Shown here one piece after another: positions 51,368 through 60,692 of a stretch of DNA of 64,000 bases. The translations under genes and the position numbers were made by a program. The stretch lies in assembly GCA_003001975.1 (NCBI GenBank), contig PVUG01000018.1, positions 1-64,000 on the forward strand, given 5' to 3'. Under the pieces are notes generated by a model that did not search any database, was not told the DNA's origin, and worked only from the letters and a program-made list of their open reading frames with translations. Source of the DNA: Martelella mediterranea (GTDB lineage Bacteria > Pseudomonadota > Alphaproteobacteria > Rhizobiales > Rhizobiaceae). Numbering within the stretch: position 1 is the first letter of the stretch; each line of letters opens with the position of its first letter.

Positions 51368-52963
51368 ATGAAATTTTCCAGAAGATCGATACTGCGCATG
51401 TCTGCGGGCAGCGCCCTTGTTGTCGTCGGCGCGCCGGGCATTATCCGGGCGCAGGGCAGCGACAGGCCGATCCGTTTCGCGGTGGCCGCCACGGCAAGCC
51501 GCACGCTCGATCCGTCGCAGATGACGTTGGGTGCGGATTATTGGGTTGCCGTGCAGATCTACGACATGCTGGTCGATTCGCCTGCCGGCAGATTCAGCAC
51601 GTCGCAGGACGACTACGAGCCTAAGCTGGCAGAATCCTATGATGTTTCGGAGGACTCGAAGACCTGGACTTTCCGCCTGCGCAAGGGTGTGCAGTTCCAC
51701 AAGGGCTATGGTGAAATGACCGCCGAGGACGTGGTGTTTTCGATGGAGCGCGCCGCGACGGCGGGCGTGGCGACCTTCGCCTACAAGAATATCGACCGGG
51801 TCGAGGCCAGCGGCACCCACGAGGTTACCTTCCACCTGAAGGGGCCGGATCCGCTGTTTCTCGCCACCTCCATATCGCAGCCAACCTCGCCGATTATCTC
51901 GAAAAAGGCATTCGAGGAAAAGGGAGCCGAGACCTTTGCGCGCGAGCCGGTGGGCACCGGCGCCTACGAGGTCGACAGGGTCGACGTGCAAAAGGGGGTC
52001 TTCCTGTCGCGTTTCGATGATTACTGGGATACGCCGGCAAGAACCGCGCGGGTCGAGATCCTCTACGTGGCCGACACCACGTCGCGCACCCTGTCGCTGA
52101 TGTCGGGCGAGGTGGACATGATCGAGGCGGTGCGCGCGCCCGGCTGGATCCCGCAGATCATGCAGCAGCGCAGCGACCTTGTGGTCGACGCCACCGATCC
52201 GGGGTCGTTCAACACCCTGAGTTTCAACATGCACTTCCCGCTCTTCCAGGACGTGATGGTGCGCAAGGCGGTGATGACGGCCATCGACAAGAACCAGCTT
52301 GCCCAGGCCCTGACGCCGCTGGGACAACCGGTGGCGACGATCTCCCCTGCGCATTACCCGACCGGCTGGTCCGTGGACGAACTGCCGGAGGATCTGCGTT
52401 ACGAGTATAATCCCGATCTGGCGCGACAGATGCTGGCCGATGCGGGACATCCGAACGGCATCCGTTTCGAGGCCAATATCAGCCAGCGCGAGGACTATCG
52501 ATCGATCATGCTGGTGCTGCAGGAACTCATGCGGCCCGCCGGCATCGACATGCAGCTCAACATCATGGACCACGCGGCCTATCACCAGGCCAACCGGACC
52601 GACGGCAATACGCTGGCGCTCAATTCGCAGAGCCTGCCGCCGGTGCCGCTCGACTATCTCAGCCGCTATCTCGCGAGTTCCTCCGAGGTGAAGTCTGATG
52701 GGTCGGGGGGCTACAATTTCAGCCATTACGGTGTCGTGACCCCGGGCGTTGACGATCTGCTCGCTGCCATGTCGCAGACAGCCGATTACGATGAGTATGT
52801 AGCCATCGGCCGCAAGGTCGAGCTGAAGGCGCAGGATGACATGCCTGTCAGCAACGTGGTCAATCTCGGCTACGCAGTCATTCGGGACCCGGCCATAAGG
52901 CTCGGTTACGAGGTCAGCAGCGGCTACGCCCGGTGGCCGTTGGCGCGCGCCGTGCGCAACTGA
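51368..52963 (+). CDS. Solute-binding protein family 5, Tat-type signal (Dpp/Opp-type importer)
   Basis: A 531-residue exported binding protein. The leader has SRRSILRMSAGSALVVVG, a twin-arginine-like signal that ends near GIIRAQG (residue 30). Family 5 features are YEPKLAESYDVSEDSKTWTF, LRKGVQFHKG and VRKAVMTAIDK. GGGAGGAG precedes ATG 51368. Its operon continues with two permeases and two ATPases. The ligand is presumably the compound metabolised by the divergent racemase-family enzyme and dehydrogenases. Confidence 0.93.
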   Translation: MKFSRRSILRMSAGSALVVVGAPGIIRAQGSDRPIRFAVAATASRTLDPSQMTLGADYWVAVQIYDMLVDSPAGRFSTSQDDYEPKLAESYDVSEDSKTWTFRLRKGVQFHKGYGEMTAEDVVFSMERAATAGVATFAYKNIDRVEASGTHEVTFHLKGPDPLFLATSISQPTSPIISKKAFEEKGAETFAREPVGTGAYEVDRVDVQKGVFLSRFDDYWDTPARTARVEILYVADTTSRTLSLMSGEVDMIEAVRAPGWIPQIMQQRSDLVVDATDPGSFNTLSFNMHFPLFQDVMVRKAVMTAIDKNQLAQALTPLGQPVATISPAHYPTGWSVDELPEDLRYEYNPDLARQMLADAGHPNGIRFEANISQREDYRSIMLVLQELMRPAGIDMQLNIMDHAAYHQANRTDGNTLALNSQSLPPVPLDYLSRYLASSSEVKSDGSGGYNFSHYGVVTPGVDDLLAAMSQTADYDEYVAIGRKVELKAQDDMPVSNVVNLGYAVIRDPAIRLGYEVSSGYARWPLARAVRN

Positions 52964-52985
52964 GCATCCGTAAGGAGGTCCTTGC

Positions 52986-53921
52986 ATGGCCCGCTATTTC
53001 ATGCTGCGCGTCCTCGACGCGGTGCCCACCGTTTTTCTGGTCCTCACCCTGGTCTTCCTCGCCCTGCGCATCCTGCCGGGCGATCCGGCGGTTGCGATCC
53101 TGGGCGATATGGCACAGCCCGAGGCGCTTGCCGCCTTCCGCGAACGGTTCGGGCTCAATGACCCGCTCCCGGTGCAGTACTGGTCCTTCGTCACCGACAT
53201 GCTGACGCTGGATCTCGGCGCATCTCTGGCTTCGGGACACGCGGTTTCCGAGCTGATCCTCACCAACCTTGGCTATACGCTCGAACTGACTGTGGCGGCA
53301 GTGCTGATCGGCGTTCTCTTGGGCGTGCCGGCCGGTGTCATGGCGGCGGTCAATCGCAACCGGGCTCCCGATAACGGCTTCCGGCTGTTCTCGCTGCTGG
53401 GCTATGCGATCCCCGACTTCTATCTCGGGGCGCTGCTGCTTATTGTGTTTTCGCTGGGGTTGGGCTGGTTTCCGATCAGCGGAGCGGGAGAGGGCTTTCT
53501 CGACCGGCTGCACCATCTGGTCCTGCCGGCGGTAACGCTCGCCCTGATCAAGATCGCCTTTATCGGCCGGCTTACACGGACATCGCTGCTTGAGATGCTC
53601 GGACGCGATTTCGTGCGCACCGCCCGCAGCAAGGGCGCCCGCGAACGGCGGGTGATCTACCGTCACGCCCTGCGCAATGCGTTGCTGCCGTTGTCCACAG
53701 GGCTTGGACTGTCGCTGCTGTCAACGCTGTCGGGGGCGGTCGCGGTGGAGATGGTGTTCAACCGCCCCGGTCTCGGCCGACTGCTGATCACCGCGATCAC
53801 CGAGCGCGATTACCCGGTCGTGCAGGCCGGAGTGATCATGTTCGCCGCCTTCGTCGTCATCGTGAACCTGCTGATGGAGCTGGTTTACGTCCTTATCGAT
53901 CCTCGTCTGCGAGTACAGTAA
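52986..53921 (+). CDS. Dpp/Opp-type ABC transporter permease (DppB-like)
   Basis: A 311-residue permease. LRILPGDPAVAILGDMA, the linker region FGLNDPLPVQYWSFV, TLDLGASLASGH and the EAA-like loop DFVRTARSKGARERRVIYRH are DppB landmarks, and FNRPGLGRLLITAI closes the set. TAAGGAGG precedes ATG 52986. Its stop overlaps the next start by one base (TAATG). Confidence 0.95.
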   Translation: MARYFMLRVLDAVPTVFLVLTLVFLALRILPGDPAVAILGDMAQPEALAAFRERFGLNDPLPVQYWSFVTDMLTLDLGASLASGHAVSELILTNLGYTLELTVAAVLIGVLLGVPAGVMAAVNRNRAPDNGFRLFSLLGYAIPDFYLGALLLIVFSLGLGWFPISGAGEGFLDRLHHLVLPAVTLALIKIAFIGRLTRTSLLEMLGRDFVRTARSKGARERRVIYRHALRNALLPLSTGLGLSLLSTLSGAVAVEMVFNRPGLGRLLITAITERDYPVVQAGVIMFAAFVVIVNLLMELVYVLIDPRLRVQ

Positions 53922-54799
53922 TGACCTCCACGACCGAAACGATACCGCTCGGCGACGCGCCCGGTTTCCGGGAAACGCTGCAGGATATCTTCGCAGGCCG
54001 GCCCGGCGCGATCATTGCGCTGGCCGTCGTCCTCCTCTTCGTTGCAGTGGCTGTTCTGGCCCCCTGGATCGCACCGTACGACCCCATGCAGCAGAGCTTC
54101 CTTGCCGTGAACGCGCAACCCTCTGCTAAGCACCTGCTCGGCACGGACCAGTTCGGGCGCGATGTGCTGTCCCGGCTGATCTACGGGTCGCGCAATTCAC
54201 TGATTTTCGGCTTCGTGTCGCCGGTCATTGCCGCCGTCGTAGGCGGCGGCCTCGGCGTCATTGCCGGCTTTTACGGCGGTATCGCCGACCGCGTCATCAG
54301 CCGCGTGATCGACATGTTCATGGCTTTTCCCGAACTGCTGCTGGCCATCGTCGTGGCCGCGGCCCTCGGCGGCGGGTTCTGGAACGTGGTCGCGGTGCTG
54401 GCCATCGCCTTTACGCCGGGCTTTGCCCGGGTGGCCCGGGCATCGACCATGGCGGTGCGGCAGGAACCCTATATCGAGGCTGCGGTGGCCTCCGGTGTGC
54501 GCACGCCGGTAATCATCCTGCGCCATGTGGTGCCCAACATCTCGGCACCGATCGTGGTGTTGATGACCCTGTGGATGGCCTCGGCCATCCGGCTCGAGGC
54601 AACGCTGAGCTTTCTCGGCATCGGGACCCAGCCCCCTCAACCCTCCTGGGGCAATATCATTCGCGAAGGGCTGGGCAACATGTTCGCCACCTCCTGGCCG
54701 ATCCTTGCCGGGGGCATGGCAATCACCGTGGTTGTGCTGGCCATCTCCGTGGTGGGCGATGCCGTTCGCGACGCGCTGGATCCGGAGGTGAAAGCATGA
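53921..54799 (+). CDS. Dpp/Opp-type ABC transporter permease (DppC-like)
   Basis: A 292-residue permease. HLLGTDQFGRDVLSRLIYGSR and the EAA-type loop PYIEAAVASGVRTPVIILRH are characteristic, followed by LSFLGIGTQPPQPSWGNII. It forms the membrane channel with the DppB-like partner. The stop overlaps the first ATPase start by four bases. Confidence 0.95.
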   Translation: MTSTTETIPLGDAPGFRETLQDIFAGRPGAIIALAVVLLFVAVAVLAPWIAPYDPMQQSFLAVNAQPSAKHLLGTDQFGRDVLSRLIYGSRNSLIFGFVSPVIAAVVGGGLGVIAGFYGGIADRVISRVIDMFMAFPELLLAIVVAAALGGGFWNVVAVLAIAFTPGFARVARASTMAVRQEPYIEAAVASGVRTPVIILRHVVPNISAPIVVLMTLWMASAIRLEATLSFLGIGTQPPQPSWGNIIREGLGNMFATSWPILAGGMAITVVVLAISVVGDAVRDALDPEVKA

Positions 54800-55812
54800 C
54801 TGATCCGCTTCTCGATATCTCGGATCTCTCGGTCGAGTTCGGACCGAAAACCAACCCGATCCGCATCCTGCACGGAGTCGACCTGACGGTGGGGCAGGGC
54901 GAGGCGGTCGGGCTCGTGGGCGAATCCGGCTCCGGCAAGTCGTTGACCTCGCTCGCGACGATGCGGCTGTTGCCCGCCGCCGCACGGATCGCCTCAGGGC
55001 GCATAATGCTCGACGGACGTGACCTTCTGAGCCTGCCTGACAAGGCGATGCCGAACGTGCGCGGGCGCGACATCTCGATGATCTTTCAGGAACCGATGAG
55101 TTCGCTCAACCCGGTGATGACGATCGAGGCGCAGATATCCGAGGCGATCATGCTCCATCAGAACAAGAGCAAGGCGGAGCGCCGGGCCCGCGTGCTCGAA
55201 ATCCTGCGCCTCGTGGGCATTCCCGACCCGGAGGCGCGACTGGGCGCCTATCCGCACCAGTTTTCCGGCGGCATGCGGCAGCGCGTGATGATCGCCATCG
55301 CCATCGCCTGCAATCCGCGTCTGCTCATTGCCGACGAGCCCACCACCGCGCTCGATGTCACGATCCAGGCACAGGTGCTCGACCTTCTGCGTGACGTGCG
55401 CGAGGAAACCGGGACGGCGGTGCTGCTGATCTCGCATGATCTCGGCGTGGTGGCCGAGGTTTGTGACCGTGTGGTCGTCATGTATTCGGGCCATGTGGTC
55501 GAGAATGCCGGCGTCGAGACGCTGTTCTCCGATCCGCAGCACCCCTATACGCAGGGTCTGCTGCGCGCGGTGCCCTCGCTCGACGGGCAGGAGAAGCGGC
55601 TCTACCAGATCCCCGGATCGGTGCCGCCGCCTGGAACCATCAAGGCTGGCTGTCCCTTCGCGCCCCGTTGTGAAATGCGCATGGCGGTTTGCGAACGGCA
55701 GATGCCGGCGCTCACGATCCGCGGCGATGGCCATCAGGCCGCCTGTTGGGCGACCGAGGATTTGGCAAGCGCGCCGGCGAAGCAACTCAAGGCCATGGAA
55801 GGCACGTCATGA
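54796..55812 (+). CDS. Dpp/Opp-type ABC transporter ATPase (DppD-like)
   Basis: A 338-residue ATPase with [18 protein letters not shown] (Walker A), [13 protein letters not shown] (Q-loop), [16 protein letters not shown] (signature) and [12 protein letters not shown] (Walker B). The C-terminal extension [15 protein letters not shown] contains the cysteine pattern that in this family can hold an iron-sulfur cluster. ATG 54796 overlaps the permease stop. Confidence 0.95.
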   Translation: MTDPLLDISDLSVEFGPKTNPIRILHGVDLTVGQGEAVGLVGESGSGKSLTSLATMRLLPAAARIASGRIMLDGRDLLSLPDKAMPNVRGRDISMIFQEPMSSLNPVMTIEAQISEAIMLHQNKSKAERRARVLEILRLVGIPDPEARLGAYPHQFSGGMRQRVMIAIAIACNPRLLIADEPTTALDVTIQAQVLDLLRDVREETGTAVLLISHDLGVVAEVCDRVVVMYSGHVVENAGVETLFSDPQHPYTQGLLRAVPSLDGQEKRLYQIPGSVPPPGTIKAGCPFAPRCEMRMAVCERQMPALTIRGDGHQAACWATEDLASAPAKQLKAMEGTS

Positions 55813-56798
55813 ACACCACAGTCCTGAAGGCCGAGGGCCTTGGCAAGACATTTCCGGGCCGCAGCGGCCTCGCCTCGGCCGGACGCAGCAAAGGCGTGCG
55901 GGCGGTCGACGACGTAAGCCTCAGCATGAATGCCGGTGAGACGCTGGCAGTGGTGGGCGAATCCGGTTGCGGCAAGTCCACGCTGGGCCGTCTGTTGCTG
56001 CGGCTGATTGAGCCCACCGAGGGTGAGGTGAGCATCGACGGAACCGATGTCTCGTCTCTTTCGGGGGGCGAGATGCGGCAGTTTCGCCGCCATGCGCAGA
56101 TGGTATTCCAGGATCCTTTCGGGTCGCTGTCGCCACGCCGTACGATCGCCCGCATCATTTCGGAGCCAATGGAATCGTTCGGAACCGAAGCTACGGCCCG
56201 CGCCCGCCGCGAGCGGGTGGCGGAGCTGTTGACACAGGTCGGCCTGCCCACCGCGGTTATGGACCGCAAGCCCCGGCACTTTTCGGGGGGGCAGCGTCAG
56301 CGCATCTGCATCGCCCGGGCAATCTCGGTCTCGCCGCGGGTGATCATCGCGGATGAGCCCGTCTCCGCGCTTGATGTCTCCGTACAGGCGCAGATCATCA
56401 ATCTACTGCAGGATCTGCAGGAAGACAGCGGCTTTGCAATGCTCTTCATCGCTCATGATCTGGCTGTGGTGCGTCACATCGCCGACCGGGTGGCGGTGAT
56501 GTATCTGGGCCGGATCGTCGAGATCGGCAGCAAGGATCAGATCTACACCGCGCCGCAGCATCCCTACACGCAAGCGCTGCTCTCCGCGGTGCCCGAGGCC
56601 TCGCCGACGCGGCGGCGCAAACGGATCGTGCTGGGTGGCGATGTGCCAAGCCCGGTCAAGGTGCCGTCGGGTTGTAGCTTCCATCCCCGCTGCCCGATCG
56701 CGCAGGATATTTGTCGGACCACGCGTCCGGCCCTGGCCCATAAGAACGGCGGGTCCGAAGTGGCCTGCCATTTCGCCGCGCCCAATCCACTGGGCTGA
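55809..56798 (+). CDS. Dpp/Opp-type ABC transporter ATPase (DppF-like)
   Basis: A 329-residue ATPase. GESGCGKSTLGRLLLRL is Walker A, FQDPFGSLSPRRTI the Q-loop, FSGGQRQRICIARAI the signature and VIIADEPVSALD Walker B. The cysteine-containing tail CSFHPRCPIAQDIC is present, unlike in the ATPases of the 18.6 kb cluster. It is the last gene of the importer operon and overlaps its partner by 4 bases. Confidence 0.95.
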   Translation: MNTTVLKAEGLGKTFPGRSGLASAGRSKGVRAVDDVSLSMNAGETLAVVGESGCGKSTLGRLLLRLIEPTEGEVSIDGTDVSSLSGGEMRQFRRHAQMVFQDPFGSLSPRRTIARIISEPMESFGTEATARARRERVAELLTQVGLPTAVMDRKPRHFSGGQRQRICIARAISVSPRVIIADEPVSALDVSVQAQIINLLQDLQEDSGFAMLFIAHDLAVVRHIADRVAVMYLGRIVEIGSKDQIYTAPQHPYTQALLSAVPEASPTRRRKRIVLGGDVPSPVKVPSGCSFHPRCPIAQDICRTTRPALAHKNGGSEVACHFAAPNPLG

Positions 56799-56929
56799 AG
56801 GTGAAGAGGGTCCTGAAAACCGGGGAGGTTGCCAACCATGAAACAAACAAGTGCGCTTGTGAAAGAAGGCCAACAAAATAGGGCTTCCTTGAGTGTCGAT
56901 TGACGAGTCCAAATATTCGGTTTTCCGAA

Positions 56930-56971
56930 CCCGTCACCCGTCACCCGTCACCCGTCACCCGTCACCCTTCA
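56930..56971. repeat. Heptanucleotide tandem repeat (CCCGTCA)
   Basis: Five perfect copies of CCCGTCA at 56930-56964 are followed by one variant (CCCTTCA, 56965-56971). The array lies between two converging importer operons and covers the stop codon (56962-56964) of the leftward ATPase gene. Perfect units lie after the stop, so changes in copy number there would not alter the protein. The rest of 56799-56961 shows nothing recognisable. Confidence 0.85.
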
Positions 56972-58596
56972 CCTTCGCGCACGGGATGATGTTGTGTGAC
57001 GTCTTCGAGCCATCCGGGGCGCATTTCCGGGATGGAGGCGAGCAGAAGGTCGGTATAGTCGTCAAAGGGGGGAGAAAGAACCTCGTCACGCATGCCGTAA
57101 CGTATGATCTCGCCATGGCGCATCACGGCAATCTTGTCGGCGATGGCGCGCACAACGGCAAGGTCGTGGGTGATGAACAGATAGGCCACGCCTTCCTCTT
57201 TCTGCAGGTCGAGAAGCAGTTTGAGAATGCCATCGGCCACAAGCGGGTCGAGCGCCGACGTGACCTCGTCGCAAAGGATGAGGCGCGGTTTGGCCGCCAG
57301 TGCGCGGGCGATGCAGACACGTTGTTTCTGGCCGCCCGAAAGCTCGGCCGGATAGCGATCGGCGAAACCGCGGCTAAGCTCGGTTTCATCGAGCAGCGCC
57401 TCGACCCGCCTGCGTTTTTCAGCGCCCTTGAGGCCATGGTAGAATTCGAGCGGCCTGCCGATGATGGCACCGACAGTCTGACGCGGGTTCATGGCCGTGT
57501 CGGCACTCTGGTAGATCATCTGCAATTCGCGTAGATCGTCACGGCTGCGTTGCCCGATCCTGGGTGACAGCGCACGCTCATCGAATGTGATATCGCCGCG
57601 TCGGGGCGGCAGCATGCCGGTGATGGCGCGGGCCAGCGTCGACTTTCCCGACCCGCTTTCACCGACCACGGCCAGGGTCTGGCCGGGCGTCATCTCCAGA
57701 TTGATGTCCTTCAGGGTGTCGGTTTCCTGCCCCCTGTAACGCGCGGCGAGATTGCTGACGCGCAACAGCGGCGCCCCCCTGGAGGGCGTGACGGCATGCT
57801 GAACCTGCCGGATCGAGATGAGGTCTTTTGTATATTGCCGTTGCGGTGATCCGATGATCTGGGTTGTGTCACCATGTTCGACCATTTTGCCGTGTCGCAG
57901 CACCATGATGCTGTCGGCCACCTGCGAGACGACCGCAAGGTCATGCGTGATGTAGAGTGCCGCGACATGGGTGTCGCGGATCACCTCCTTGATGGCCGCC
58001 AGAACACCGATCTGGGTCGTGACGTCCAGCGCCGTCGTCGGCTCGTCGAAGATCACCAGCTCAGGGCGCGGGCACAGCGCCATCGCGGTCATGGCGCGCT
58101 GAAGCTGGCCGCCAGAAACCTGATGCGGGTAGCGATTGCCGATTTTTTCCGGTTCGGGCAGGCCCAGTTTTTCAAACAGGGCGATGGCGTCTCTTTCGGC
58201 ACTGCGCCGCGGGGTTCCCGATTTGACGGATGTTTCGACGACCTGATCGATGAGTTTGCGGGAGGGGTTGAAACTCGCGGCCGCGGACTGGGAGACATAG
58301 GTGACGGTTTTGCCGCGCAGCCGGCGCTGCATCGCATGGCCGGCCTTCAGAATATCAACGCCGTTGAGCTTCACTTCTCCCGAGGCGATGCGAATACCGC
58401 CGCGACCATAGGCCATGGCGGAAAGGCCGACGGTCGATTTTCCGGCTCCCGATTCGCCGATGAGCCCCATGACCCTGCCTTTTTCCAGCATCAGGGAAAT
58501 ATCGTCGACGAGGACAACATCACGGGGCTTTTCGCTCGGCGGGTAACTGGTCGCCTCGATCTTCAGATTGTTGATTTCAAGAACGGGCTGGTTCAT
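56962..58596 (-). CDS. Dpp/Opp-type ABC transporter, two ATPases fused
   Basis: A 544-residue protein with two complete nucleotide-binding domains. Domain 1 has GESGAGKSTVGLSAMAYG, VSGGQLQRAMTAMAL and [12 protein letters not shown]; domain 2 has [31 protein letters not shown] and LILCDEVTSALD. The Walker B region of domain 2 reads DEV rather than DEP, a tolerated change. It replaces separate DppD and DppF and drives the permeases at 58593-60364, whose stop it overlaps (ATGA). The last codons lie in a tandem repeat. Confidence 0.95.
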   Translation of the reverse strand: MNQPVLEINNLKIEATSYPPSEKPRDVVLVDDISLMLEKGRVMGLIGESGAGKSTVGLSAMAYGRGGIRIASGEVKLNGVDILKAGHAMQRRLRGKTVTYVSQSAAASFNPSRKLIDQVVETSVKSGTPRRSAERDAIALFEKLGLPEPEKIGNRYPHQVSGGQLQRAMTAMALCPRPELVIFDEPTTALDVTTQIGVLAAIKEVIRDTHVAALYITHDLAVVSQVADSIMVLRHGKMVEHGDTTQIIGSPQRQYTKDLISIRQVQHAVTPSRGAPLLRVSNLAARYRGQETDTLKDINLEMTPGQTLAVVGESGSGKSTLARAITGMLPPRRGDITFDERALSPRIGQRSRDDLRELQMIYQSADTAMNPRQTVGAIIGRPLEFYHGLKGAEKRRRVEALLDETELSRGFADRYPAELSGGQKQRVCIARALAAKPRLILCDEVTSALDPLVADGILKLLLDLQKEEGVAYLFITHDLAVVRAIADKIAVMRHGEIIRYGMRDEVLSPPFDDYTDLLLASIPEMRPGWLEDVTQHHPVREGEG

Positions 58597-59408
58597 CCCC
58601 GGCCTCCTTTCAGGCTTGTCGTGCGGTCCAGAATCCAGTCGGCGACGAGGTTGACCGAGATGGCGAGCGCGGCAATGGCAATGGCCGGCGTCAGGGCTGC
58701 CGTGATGCCATAGACAAGCCCGTCGCGGTTTTCCTTCACAATGCCGCCCCAGTCCGCCAGCGGCGGCTGCACGCCAAGGCCGAGAAACGACAGCGTGGAA
58801 ATGAACAGAACCATGAAGATGAAGCGCAGGCCGGCCTCCGCAACCAGCGGGCTTAAGGCATTGGGGAGGATCTCGCGGAAGATGATCCAGACGCTGCCTT
58901 CGCCGCGCAACCGTGCAGCCTCGACATAGTCCATGACGACGATATCGGCGGCAACGGAGCGCGCGAGGCGAAAGACACGGGTCGATTCGATCAGCCCCAT
59001 GACCACGATGAGCACCGGCAATGTGGTGGGCATGACCGAGAGAATGACGAGCGCCAGAATGAGAGACGGCACGCTCATCAGCAGGTCGACGAGCCGCGAC
59101 AGCGCCTGATCGACCCAGCCGCCCGCCACGGCGGCGAGGAAGCCCGTCAGGCTGCCGGTGACGAAGGCGAGGAGCGTGGCGGAGGCGGCGATGAAGATGG
59201 TGAAGCGACCACCCCAGATCATGCGCGAGAGCATGTCGCGACCGATCGAATCCGTGCCCAGCCAGTGGGCCGCAGACGCCGGCTCCCAGACAGAGCCGAC
59301 GACTTCGGCCATGCCGTATGGCGAAAGCAGCGGCGCGAAGATCGCGGCTGCGAAGAACAGAATGGTGACGATTATTCCCAGAAGGGCGGAAAACGGAACC
59401 TTGCTCAT
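58593..59408 (-). CDS. Dpp/Opp-type ABC transporter permease (DppC-like)
   Basis: A 271-residue permease. HWLGTDSIGRDMLSRMIWGGR and DYVEAARLRGEGSVWIIFRE are the DppC motifs, then LSFLGLGVQPPLADWGGIV. It overlaps both neighbours by four bases, so the operon is translationally coupled. It is slightly short because the N-terminal cytoplasmic segment is minimal. Confidence 0.94.
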   Translation of the reverse strand: MSKVPFSALLGIIVTILFFAAAIFAPLLSPYGMAEVVGSVWEPASAAHWLGTDSIGRDMLSRMIWGGRFTIFIAASATLLAFVTGSLTGFLAAVAGGWVDQALSRLVDLLMSVPSLILALVILSVMPTTLPVLIVVMGLIESTRVFRLARSVAADIVVMDYVEAARLRGEGSVWIIFREILPNALSPLVAEAGLRFIFMVLFISTLSFLGLGVQPPLADWGGIVKENRDGLVYGITAALTPAIAIAALAISVNLVADWILDRTTSLKGGRG

Positions 59409-60364
59409 TTCGGGTGCCTCAGCCTTGGATTGGCGAAAAGGGCGATGACATCGGTCACCATGTTGAGCCCGATGTAGACGGCCGCGAAGATCAGGCCACA
59501 GGCCTGCACCACAGGAACATCGCGTTTCGAAACGTGGTCGACGAGATACTGGCCGAGGCCGGGATAGACAAAGACCACCTCGACGACCACGACCCCGACG
59601 ACGAGATAGGCCAGGTTGAGCATGACGACATTGGCGATCGGGGCAATGGCGTTGGGCAGGGCGTGACGGGCGATAATTGTGAAGTGGCGCAGGCCCTTCA
59701 GCTCCGCTGTTTCGATATAGGCCGACTGCAACACGTTGAGGATCGCCGCCCGGGTCATGCGCATCATGTGGCCGAGCACGACCAGCACCATGACAAGCAC
59801 GGGCAGCGCTATGGTGTGCAGCTTATCAATCAGGCTCATGCTGTCATAGACGGTCGAGACGGACGGAAACAGCTGAAAACGAACCGCGAGCAGGAACATG
59901 GCGATGTAGCCCAGCAGGAATTCCGGAACCGAAATGGTGGCCAGCGTCAGGCCCGAAATCAGCTTGTCCGGCCATCTGCCCACGTAAAGAACGGACAGAA
60001 GGCCAAGAAAGAGGGCCAGTGGAACGGCAATGATCGCAGCAGTGCCGGCCAGAAACAGCGTATTTTTCAGCCGGTGGCCAAGGGCGTCCGCGATATCCTG
60101 ACCATTGGTCAGGGCGTGGCCCAGATCACCGTGCAGCATGCCGGTCAGCCAATGGAAATAACGTGCGACGGCGGGTTCGTTCAGCCCCAGCTCCGTGCGC
60201 AGATTGGCCAGCGCCGCCGGCGTGGCGCCTTGCCCCAGAATACTCTGGGCCACGTCACCGGGAAGAAGCTGTGTCCCGGCGAAGATCAGCACGGATGCGG
60301 CAAGCATGAGCAGCAGGCTGAGGAGGATACGCCTGAAGGCCTGATATAAGAGACTTGTATTCAT
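59405..60364 (-). CDS. Dpp/Opp-type ABC transporter permease (DppB-like)
   Basis: A 319-residue permease. FAGTQLLPGDVAQSILGQGA, LGLNEPAVARYFHWL, HGDLGHALTNGQ, the EAA-like SAYIETAELKGLRHFTIIAR and FVYPGLGQYLVDHV identify it as DppB-like. It is the first gene of a leftward operon that lacks its own binding-protein gene here. The cut gene at the right edge of the window is the best candidate. It is divergent from the glycosidase-like gene at 60693. Confidence 0.94.
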   Translation of the reverse strand: MNTSLLYQAFRRILLSLLLMLAASVLIFAGTQLLPGDVAQSILGQGATPAALANLRTELGLNEPAVARYFHWLTGMLHGDLGHALTNGQDIADALGHRLKNTLFLAGTAAIIAVPLALFLGLLSVLYVGRWPDKLISGLTLATISVPEFLLGYIAMFLLAVRFQLFPSVSTVYDSMSLIDKLHTIALPVLVMVLVVLGHMMRMTRAAILNVLQSAYIETAELKGLRHFTIIARHALPNAIAPIANVVMLNLAYLVVGVVVVEVVFVYPGLGQYLVDHVSKRDVPVVQACGLIFAAVYIGLNMVTDVIALFANPRLRHPK

Positions 60365-60572
60365 CTGACTTCCGATACCCTCCTGAACGGGCTGTCATGA
60401 CGCAGCCCGCCGCGCTGTTCCTGCATTCCGGCATGACGAGTCTGCCGTCTGTCTCGGGTGACTGGCGTGTCCATTTTCGCCCCCTGATGAAAAAATTTCG
60501 CGCGCTCGCCTGATCGGCATGGAGCGCAGCGGCCATGGAGGAAAATCTCCGATCCGGCACGATGAGCATTTG

Positions 60573-60600
60573 TTTGACTAAAAGTTTGGCTAAGGTTAGT
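60573..60600. promoter_or_regulatory. Direct repeats in permease-glycosidase intergenic region
   Basis: TTTGACTAA (60573-60581) and TTTGGCTAA (60585-60593) repeat with 12-base spacing, followed by GGTTAGTAAA. A similar TTTGGTTTGAC stands before the lacI gene (from 62829). They may be regulator sites for the divergent promoters. The rest of 60365-60572 shows nothing recognised. Confidence 0.35.
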
Positions 60601-60622
60601 AAAAAATATGAAAGTGTCAACC

Positions 60623-60655
60623 GCGCGCCGTGAAGTGATCCGTTTCACGGCGCGC
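60623..60655 (+). promoter_or_regulatory. Strong hairpin upstream of glycosidase-like gene
   Basis: GCGCGCCGTGAA (60623-60634) and TTCACGGCGCGC (60644-60655) form a perfect 12-bp stem with a 9-base loop, 37 bases before the start codon. It would lie in the leader of this transcript and could be an attenuator, a stabiliser or an operator. Confidence 0.5.
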
Positions 60656-60692
60656 CGCATGACCGAATGCCCCCGTACCCGGAGCCCTGAAA

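Noticed and set aside
51317-52987. Antisense open frame of 556 codons under the family 5 binding-protein gene
   Set aside because: Shadow of a well-supported gene; it overlaps the promoter and the next ribosome site and has no domain.
56930-56971. Possible CRISPR array
   Set aside because: The unit is only 7 bases with no spacers, so it is a simple tandem repeat.
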